A stretch of DNA of 17,875 nucleotides. It comes from Chloroflexota bacterium (GTDB lineage Bacteria; Chloroflexota; Dormibacteria; CF-121). A program made the position numbers and the translations under genes. The first letter of the stretch is position 1. Every line of letters starts with the position of its first letter. The notes below the pieces were generated by a model. That model searched no databases. It saw nothing but the letters and a program-made list of their open reading frames with translations, and had not been told where the DNA came from. Shown here in pieces: positions 12,686 to 17,875 of the stretch. The stretch covers positions 1 through 17,875 of the forward strand of contig VBGO01000089.1 of assembly GCA_005882525.1 (NCBI GenBank), written 5' to 3'.

Positions 12686-13282
12686 ATGGCGACCGATAGC
12701 CGCGCGAGCATGGTCCGCAGCGCTGCCTCGCTCATTCGTTCGCGTGGTGTGAGCGCAACGTCACTTTCGGACGTGCTCGCCGACAGCGGGGCACCGCGCG
12801 GTTCCATCTATCACCATTTTCCCGAGGGGAAGAAGCAAATCGCCGAGGACGCGATCCGATGGACCTCCGAGCGATTGCTCGCTCACCTTCGCGCCGGTGC
12901 CCCCTCGCGCCCATCGGATGTTTTGGAACGCTTCATCGACGTATGGCGCCGGACAGTGGTCGCCTCGGGCGGCACCGCCGGTTGCGTGGTCGCCGGCGTG
13001 GCGATCGATACGGTGCCCGACGAGACGGGCCTGATCGAGCTCGTGCGCGCGACGTTTCGATCCTGGGCCGCCCTGCTCGCGGAGCAGCTCGAGGCCGCCG
13101 GTGTTCCCTCGCGTCGCGCCAAGCCAATCGCGATGGCCACGCTGGCCGGCATGGAAGGCGCGCTCATCCTGTGTCGAGCCGAGGGCAACGTCAAGCCGCT
13201 CGACGCCGTCGCTGAGGAGCTGATGCGACTGTTACCACCTGAAAAGTCAGGACGGCGGAAAAGGCCGGTACACTCAAGCTGA
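12686..13282 (+). CDS. TetR-family repressor, YxaF/LmrA-like
   Basis: A 198-aa transcription factor. The N-terminal helix-turn-helix spans roughly residues 18-50 (VSATSLSDVLADSGAPRGS, then IYHHFPEGKKQIAEDAI), a recognition-helix pattern typical of the YxaF/LmrA/QacR-like branch. The C-terminal part is an alpha-helical ligand pocket (CVVAGVAIDTVPDETGLIEL). A TTG stands in frame at 12683, immediately before ATG 12686; the ATG is preferred. Two near-identical palindromes in the 86-bp divergent region are its likely binding sites, controlling itself and the tautomerase. The stop overlaps the tldD start (TGATG, 13280-13284), so the regulator probably also controls tldD-tldE by sharing their mRNA. 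Confidence 0.85.
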   Translation: MATDSRASMVRSAASLIRSRGVSATSLSDVLADSGAPRGSIYHHFPEGKKQIAEDAIRWTSERLLAHLRAGAPSRPSDVLERFIDVWRRTVVASGGTAGCVVAGVAIDTVPDETGLIELVRATFRSWAALLAEQLEAAGVPSRRAKPIAMATLAGMEGALILCRAEGNVKPLDAVAEELMRLLPPEKSGRRKRPVHSS

Positions 13283-14697
13283 TGCCGCTGCTCGACCAAT
13301 CCCTCGTGGACAGCGTGATCAAGCGCGCGCAGCGATCCGGCGCCGATTTCGTCGAGCTGTTCGTCGAACGCAAACACAACCAATCGATCAGTGTCGAGGA
13401 GAGCAAAGTCCAGCGGGTCAGCTCCGGCAATGACCTGGGGGCTGGGCTCCGCATCATCCATCAGGGCACGGTGAGCTACGTCTACACGGAGGACCTTTCG
13501 GAGGGTGGGCTGCTCAAGACCGCGGACCTGGCGGCGCAGGTCGGGCGGCGCGGCGGCGGACGATTTGCCTTCGGAGAGTTGAGCGGGACGCCGCGCCAGC
13601 TACAGCGGATCGAGGTGCCACCGGACGCGGTCGGGCCTGAGGCAAAGATCGAGCTCTTGCTGGAAGCGGACCAGGCCGCCCGGGCGGTGAGCGGCGCCAT
13701 CAAACAGGTCGCGGTCGGCTACGGCCAGAGTGCGCAGGACGTGCTGGTGGCGACCTCGGAAGGGATTCGTCACGCGGACTCCCGTACCCGGGTCCGCCTG
13801 ATGGTGCACGCCGTCGCCGAGCGCAGCGGCGAGATCCAAACCGCGATGGAGGCGCCCGGCATGCAGCGCGGCTTCGAATTCTTCGATGACACATCGGCCG
13901 CCGAATATGCACGGGCGGCCGCCGAGCGGGCGGTCGCGCTTCTCGACGCGGCGCCGTCGCCGGCCGGCCAAATGGCGGTCATCATCGGCAACGAATTCGG
14001 CGGCGTGCTGTTCCACGAGGCCTGCGGTCATGGACTCGAGGCCGACTTCGTTGGCAAGGGCTCCACCGTCTTCACCGGCAAAATCGGCCAGCCGGTCGCC
14101 AGCCCGATCGTCACCGCGGTCGACGACGGCACCCTGCCCAGCCGCTGGGGGACGCTGACTGTCGATGACGAGGGCGTGCCCACCCGCCGCAACGTCCTGA
14201 TCCAGGACGGCGTCCTGGTCAGCTACATGTACGACCGGCTGCGCGCCGGCCAACAAAACCACTCGGTGACGGGGAATGGCCGCCGCCAGTCCTACCAGCA
14301 CCTGCCGATCCCGCGGATGACGAATACCTTCATCGGCGCCGGCGCGCACTCCGCAGATGACATCATCGCAGCGACGCCGCGTGGGCTGTACGCGAAGAAG
14401 CTCGGCGCCGGGCAAGTCGATGTGACCACCGGCGATTTCGTCTTCGCCGTAACCGAGGGCTACCTGGTCGAGGGCGGCCGGATCGGCCGGCCGGTGCGCG
14501 GCGCCACCATCGTCGGCAACGGGCCGCGAGCGCTCCACAGGATCGATATGGTTGGCAACGATCTGAAGCTCGCCCCCGGGACCTGCGGAAAGGAAGGACA
14601 GGGCGTTCCCGTGAGTGTCGGCCAACCGACGATCCGGATCTCGGAGCTGACCGTCGGCGGCACCGGCGTCGTTCCGGCCGGGGCCATGCGGCCGTGA
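13282..14697 (+). CDS. tldD: TldD metalloprotease subunit
   Basis: The 471-aa catalytic half of the TldD/TldE heterodimer, a zinc protease that degrades unfolded peptides through a narrow channel and in some bacteria matures peptide antibiotics or antitoxins. The metal motif HEACGHGLEAD starts at His245 with Glu246 and His250, and the conserved Cys435 is in TCGKEGQ. The substrate-binding region includes NTFIGAG (348-354). The length matches the family. The start overlaps the TetR stop by one base, an unusual coupling to a regulator, and the stop overlaps tldE by 4 bp (GTGA), the normal coupling between the two subunits. Confidence 0.92.
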   Translation: MPLLDQSLVDSVIKRAQRSGADFVELFVERKHNQSISVEESKVQRVSSGNDLGAGLRIIHQGTVSYVYTEDLSEGGLLKTADLAAQVGRRGGGRFAFGELSGTPRQLQRIEVPPDAVGPEAKIELLLEADQAARAVSGAIKQVAVGYGQSAQDVLVATSEGIRHADSRTRVRLMVHAVAERSGEIQTAMEAPGMQRGFEFFDDTSAAEYARAAAERAVALLDAAPSPAGQMAVIIGNEFGGVLFHEACGHGLEADFVGKGSTVFTGKIGQPVASPIVTAVDDGTLPSRWGTLTVDDEGVPTRRNVLIQDGVLVSYMYDRLRAGQQNHSVTGNGRRQSYQHLPIPRMTNTFIGAGAHSADDIIAATPRGLYAKKLGAGQVDVTTGDFVFAVTEGYLVEGGRIGRPVRGATIVGNGPRALHRIDMVGNDLKLAPGTCGKEGQGVPVSVGQPTIRISELTVGGTGVVPAGAMRP

Positions 14698-16031
14698 ACC
14701 CGATCGCGGAGCGGCTCCTGGCGCGCTGTAAAGAGCGCGGGGCGGAAGACGCCGAGCTCTATCTCTCCCGCGGGACGGAGTTCACCGTCCGGGTTTACAA
14801 AGGTGAGATCGAGTCCCTGGTGTCCGCGGAAAGCCGGGGCATCGGACTTCGAACCTTTCGTGAACACCGGGTCGGCTTTTCCTACACCTCCGACTTCGAG
14901 CCCGATGCGTTGGACCAGCTCGTCGATGAGGCGCTTCTCAACGGCCGCTACAACCACACCGACGAGGCGAACGTGCTACCGGAGCCGCAGCCCGTCGAAC
15001 CGTTGACCGGGCTCGCCTCACCGGGGCTCGCCCGCACCGACCCGCAGCGGAAGATCGACTTCGCGCTCGAGATGGAGCGGCGGGCGACCTCCCTCGATCC
15101 CCGGGTGCGACGGGTCAGCGACGCGGTCTACAGCGACGGCAGCGGCAAGGTCGAGATCGCCAACAGCCGCGGCCTGCACGCGTCGTTCGAGCGGACGGTG
15201 GCCTACGGCGTGCTGGAGACGATCGCCGAGCGAGACGCCGAAATGCAGTCCGGCTTTGCCTTTACGCACGGCCGCGACATGGACCAGCTGGACCTCGCCG
15301 GCGTAGTCAAGGAAGCGGTGGAGAACGCAGCCGGCTTGCTGGGCGCGCGGCCGGTGCCGACCGCCAGCGTCCCGGTGGTGCTGCACCCGCATGCGGCCGC
15401 CATGATCCTTGGCGTGCTGGCCAGCTCCTTCAGCGCCGATGCGGTGATCAAGCGGCGTTCCCTGTTGGCCGGCAAGGTGGGTGAGCCGGTGGCCGCCGGC
15501 ATCGTGACCATCACCGATGACGCCCGCCTTCCGGAAGGCCTGGCCAGCCGTCCCTTCGACGGCGAGGGGGTCCCGGCCGGACGCAACGAGCTGATCGCCG
15601 GAGGAGTTCTCAAGGGCTACCTTCACAACACCTACACCGCCCGGCGCACGAACGGCCAGTCGACCGGGAGCGCGGTCCGCTCCTACAAGAGCGTGCCGGA
15701 GGTGGGCGTCTCGAACCTGGTGCTCCAGCCCGGCGAGCTTTCACGGGACGCGCTGCTGGCGCGCGTCGGCAGCGGGTTGCACGTCTCGCAGCTCTCCGGG
15801 CTCAACACCGTCAACCCGGTCTCGGGTGAGTTTTCGCTGGGGCTCACCGGGCACTGGATCGAGAACGGCCGCCTGACCCGGCCGGTCAAGGAACTGACCG
15901 TCGCCGGCAACGTCATCGCGCTGCTCAAGAAAGTGGTGGCGGTGGCGAGCGACCTCCGCTTCATGTTCGCGGGCGGCTTCTGTGGCAGCCCGACCATCCT
16001 GATCGAGGAGTTACCCGTCGGCGGCCTCTAA
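14694..16031 (+). CDS. tldE: TldE/PmbA protease subunit
   Basis: The 445-aa non-catalytic partner of TldD. It shares the fold (RVYKGEIESLVSAESRGIGLR near the N-terminus; FDGEGVPAGRNELI; SGLNTVNPVSGEFSLG; FCGSPTILIEELPVGG at the end) but has no HExxxH zinc motif, as expected. The GTG start overlaps the tldD stop, giving tight stoichiometric translation. E. coli PmbA with TldD processes microcin B17 and CcdA; no peptide-antibiotic precursor is visible here, so a general proteolytic role is as likely. Confidence 0.92.
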   Translation: MNPIAERLLARCKERGAEDAELYLSRGTEFTVRVYKGEIESLVSAESRGIGLRTFREHRVGFSYTSDFEPDALDQLVDEALLNGRYNHTDEANVLPEPQPVEPLTGLASPGLARTDPQRKIDFALEMERRATSLDPRVRRVSDAVYSDGSGKVEIANSRGLHASFERTVAYGVLETIAERDAEMQSGFAFTHGRDMDQLDLAGVVKEAVENAAGLLGARPVPTASVPVVLHPHAAAMILGVLASSFSADAVIKRRSLLAGKVGEPVAAGIVTITDDARLPEGLASRPFDGEGVPAGRNELIAGGVLKGYLHNTYTARRTNGQSTGSAVRSYKSVPEVGVSNLVLQPGELSRDALLARVGSGLHVSQLSGLNTVNPVSGEFSLGLTGHWIENGRLTRPVKELTVAGNVIALLKKVVAVASDLRFMFAGGFCGSPTILIEELPVGGL

Positions 16032-16044
16032 ACCCGGTTCGCTT

Positions 16045-17214
16045 TTGCGTCCGGGGTTGACGCTCGTCCTGCTCTGGCTGGTCGGGATCAATTTGCGATC
16101 CGTGATCCTCGGTGTCCCGCCCACCCTGCCTGCCCTGCACCAGGCGCTCTCGCTCTCCTACAGTGCCGCGGGGCTCTTGACCTCCTTGCCGGTGCTGTTG
16201 ATGGCGGCCGGAGCGATTCCGGGCGCCTACCTGGTCAGCCGTATCGGTGCGCGCCGGGCGGTGGCCGTGGGACTGGCCCTGGTCGCGCTCGGGGCGGCCG
16301 CGCGGGGCGCCGTTCCTAGCGCGGCGATGCTCTTCGCCTTCACCGTGGTCTTCGCGCTCGGGGTCGCGTTGGCGCAACCGGCGATGCCCAGCCTGGCCCA
16401 GGCCTGGTTTCCCACCCGGATCGGACGGGCAATTGCGATCTACTCGAACTGCCTGCTGGTCGGTGAAGTGAGCGCGGCCAGCATCACCCTGCCACTCTTG
16501 CTGGCGCCCTTTGGCTGGCAGGTGGCGCTGGCGGCGTGGGCGGTGCCGGCCGCCATCGTGCTGGTGCTGTGGCTGATGCTGACCCCGGGGTCCGAAGCGG
16601 CGGTCGCCACCGCCGGGACATGGCTGCCTGACTGGCGGAATCGACGGATGCTCCGGGTCGGCTTGTTGATGGGCGGGGCCAGCCTGGTCTATTTCGGGAT
16701 GAACAGCTGGATTCCCGACACGCTCGACGCGCGGCACGCCCACGGCTTGATTCCCTTGACGCTCGGCGCGCTGAACGTGATGCAACTTCCAGTCAGTTTC
16801 TGGCTAACGCTGCGCGGCGACGCGATGCTGGGACGTCGCTGGCCGTACGTCGTCGCCGGGGTTGGATCGGTCGTCGCCGTGACCGGCTACGCGCTGGCGC
16901 CCGCCGGCACGGCGCCGTTCTGGGCGGGCCTGGCCGGCGCCACCAGCAGTCTCGCCTTCATCCTCAACCTGGGGTTGCCGGCCCTGTTCACACCCTCGGA
17001 GGTCGCACGCACCAGCGGTTTCATGTTCACCGTCGGCTACGGAGCGGCCTTCTTCGGCCCGGCGCTGGGCGGCGTTGCCTGGGACTGGAGCGGTCACTTC
17101 CGGTTCGCTCTCCTGCCGATGCTGGTCGGGGCCCTCGCAATGCTTGGGTTCGGGGTGAGCCTGCCCCTGCTCAGGCCGACAGCGCGCTCGGCGGAGTCCG
17201 CATCAGCGTCGTGA
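16045..17214 (+). CDS. MFS transporter, CynX/NimT family
   Basis: A 389-aa major facilitator with about 12 helices. The opening LVGINLRSVILGVPPTLP (residues 12-29) and the loop YLVSRIGARRAVAVGL (62-77) are typical of the cyanate/2-nitroimidazole (CynX/NimT) branch. The start is TTG 16045: the frame is closed by a stop at 16000-16002 and no ATG or GTG lies between; TTG 16057 is an alternative. It follows tldE by 13 nt in the same direction, so it is probably the last gene of the tetR-tldD-tldE unit, perhaps exporting a compound or peptide linked to it. Substrate unknown. Its 3' end overlaps the convergent gene by 44 bp. Confidence 0.85.
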   Translation: MRPGLTLVLLWLVGINLRSVILGVPPTLPALHQALSLSYSAAGLLTSLPVLLMAAGAIPGAYLVSRIGARRAVAVGLALVALGAAARGAVPSAAMLFAFTVVFALGVALAQPAMPSLAQAWFPTRIGRAIAIYSNCLLVGEVSAASITLPLLLAPFGWQVALAAWAVPAAIVLVLWLMLTPGSEAAVATAGTWLPDWRNRRMLRVGLLMGGASLVYFGMNSWIPDTLDARHAHGLIPLTLGALNVMQLPVSFWLTLRGDAMLGRRWPYVVAGVGSVVAVTGYALAPAGTAPFWAGLAGATSSLAFILNLGLPALFTPSEVARTSGFMFTVGYGAAFFGPALGGVAWDWSGHFRFALLPMLVGALAMLGFGVSLPLLRPTARSAESASAS

Positions 17215-17875
17215 TCGCCCGCAGCCCGCTCACGACGTCACTCCGGTCGATCGCCTGGCGGTCCGCCCGCAGGGCGCGGGCCATCGCGATCACCTGGGCG
17301 CTGAATGTCACATAACTCGTGAGGATGCTGCCGCGGACCGCATGCAGCCGCTCGTCGGTGACCTCCGCCTCGACGGTGCCGAGCAGGCGGCCCGCCCGGC
17401 GCAGTAACGGGTAGGCGTTGTCGCGGGTCAGGCGGATGCGCCGCAACCGGTGAAAGTAGACGAGGTCGGGTTCGGGTGGCACCGGCGTATCCATGAAGTC
17501 GTCGGCGCCGGCCAGCAGCCGGTGCATGGCGCGGTAGGCGGCATCGAGCCGGCCGCCGCCGGTGCGCTCCTGCGTGTAGCCGTAATGCCAGAGGATCACC
17601 GCGTCCGCGAAGGAGAAAAAGACGTTGCGATAGAGCGTGTCGCCGGTCAGGGTCGACATCAAGGCGTTGCGCAGGCCGGCCCTGGCCTGTTTCAGCAACG
17701 GCCGCTCAAAGAGGTCGTCGACCAGGCCGGCCCACTGCGGGCGAGCCGCCTGGGAGGCGGTGGCCATCACGCGAAAGGCCGGCACCGAGGGCAGCCCCTC
17801 GATGGCGGCGGCGATCACAGTCGACTCGCGGCCCCCCAGCTCGAGCAGCGCCGCCCGGGCGTCGGCGACGGCGGC
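17171..17875 (-). CDS. protein of unknown function (N-terminus outside window)
   Basis: The frame is open at the right edge, so the true start lies beyond 17875; the GTG at 17818 is internal because coding-like sequence (AALLELGGREST) continues upstream of it. The visible 234 residues look soluble and helical, with VFFSFADAVILWHYGYTQER, PEPDLVYFHRLRRIRLTRD and a C-terminal helix-rich part. There is no signal peptide, clear metal motif or nucleotide-binding loop in the visible part. I do not recognise the family. It runs convergent to the CynX-like transporter gene and overlaps it by 44 bp, with no terminator between them. Confidence 0.65.
   Translation of the reverse strand, partial: AAVADARAALLELGGRESTVIAAAIEGLPSVPAFRVMATASQAARPQWAGLVDDLFERPLLKQARAGLRNALMSTLTGDTLYRNVFFSFADAVILWHYGYTQERTGGGRLDAAYRAMHRLLAGADDFMDTPVPPEPDLVYFHRLRRIRLTRDNAYPLLRRAGRLLGTVEAEVTDERLHAVRGSILTSYVTFSAQVIAMARALRADRQAIDRSDVVSGLRAITTLMRTPPSALSA

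Noticed and set aside
13600..14625. 341-codon minus-strand frame opposite tldD
   Set aside because: Shadow of tldD, which has intact metal-site and family motifs in the plus frame.
13282..16031. Peptide-antibiotic (RiPP) cluster around tldD/tldE
   Set aside because: No cyclodehydratase, modifying enzyme or small Cys/Ser/Gly-rich precursor gene is present. tldD/tldE alone are common housekeeping genes.

Overview
The window is a compact stretch of high-GC bacterial DNA. Genes are mostly tightly packed, with overlapping or near-touching ends, and start codons are ATG, GTG or TTG. Several genes lack a Shine-Dalgarno sequence but have a -10 box about 8 nt before the start codon, as expected for leaderless transcripts. 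Gene content (LigD in PE-LIG-POL order, CcsB, TldD/TldE, M20 hydrolase, CBS-domain electron-transfer flavoprotein) suggests a free-living, probably soil or environmental, high-GC lineage. A Chloroflexota or Dormibacterota-like organism is my inference, not something the sequence proves. No mobile element, CRISPR array, rRNA or tRNA was seen.

Left part (1-2672): the 3' part of an AAA+ ATPase gene is followed in the same frame by an orotate-phosphoribosyltransferase-like gene with no normal start codon at its homologous N-terminus. On the minus strand lie two small conserved-looking genes of 131 and 101 aa. They follow a near-consensus sigma-70 promoter (TTGACA, 17 bp, TAGAAT) and a ~150-nt leader rich in hairpins. 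Between the two genes are a 15-bp stem that pairs fully only as minus-strand RNA, and a four-tract G-quadruplex motif just before the 131-aa start codon.

Middle left (2673-7126): a minus-strand DNA-repair unit holds ligD, broken by a frameshift between its ligase and polymerase parts, followed by a MazG-type pyrophosphohydrolase with a small terminator. Divergent from ligD, 26 bp away, is an M20 amidohydrolase that lacks an 11-residue segment. It ends tail-to-tail with a small two-helix membrane protein.

Centre (7272-12134): a tightly coupled operon encodes a stand-alone CBS-pair protein, a 737-aa NAD(P)H flavoprotein with an N-terminal CBS pair and three iron-sulfur regions (DsrL/GltD-like), and a CcsB-type cytochrome c maturation protein. 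An MFS exporter follows. I read this as adenylate-gated electron transfer tied to membrane cytochrome chemistry; it is the most interesting protein system here.

Right part (12135-17875): a tautomerase gene and a TetR regulator gene diverge from a region with two almost identical palindromic operators. The TetR gene overlaps tldD, which overlaps tldE, and a second MFS (CynX/NimT-like) follows 13 nt later. A gene of unknown function enters from the right edge on the minus strand.
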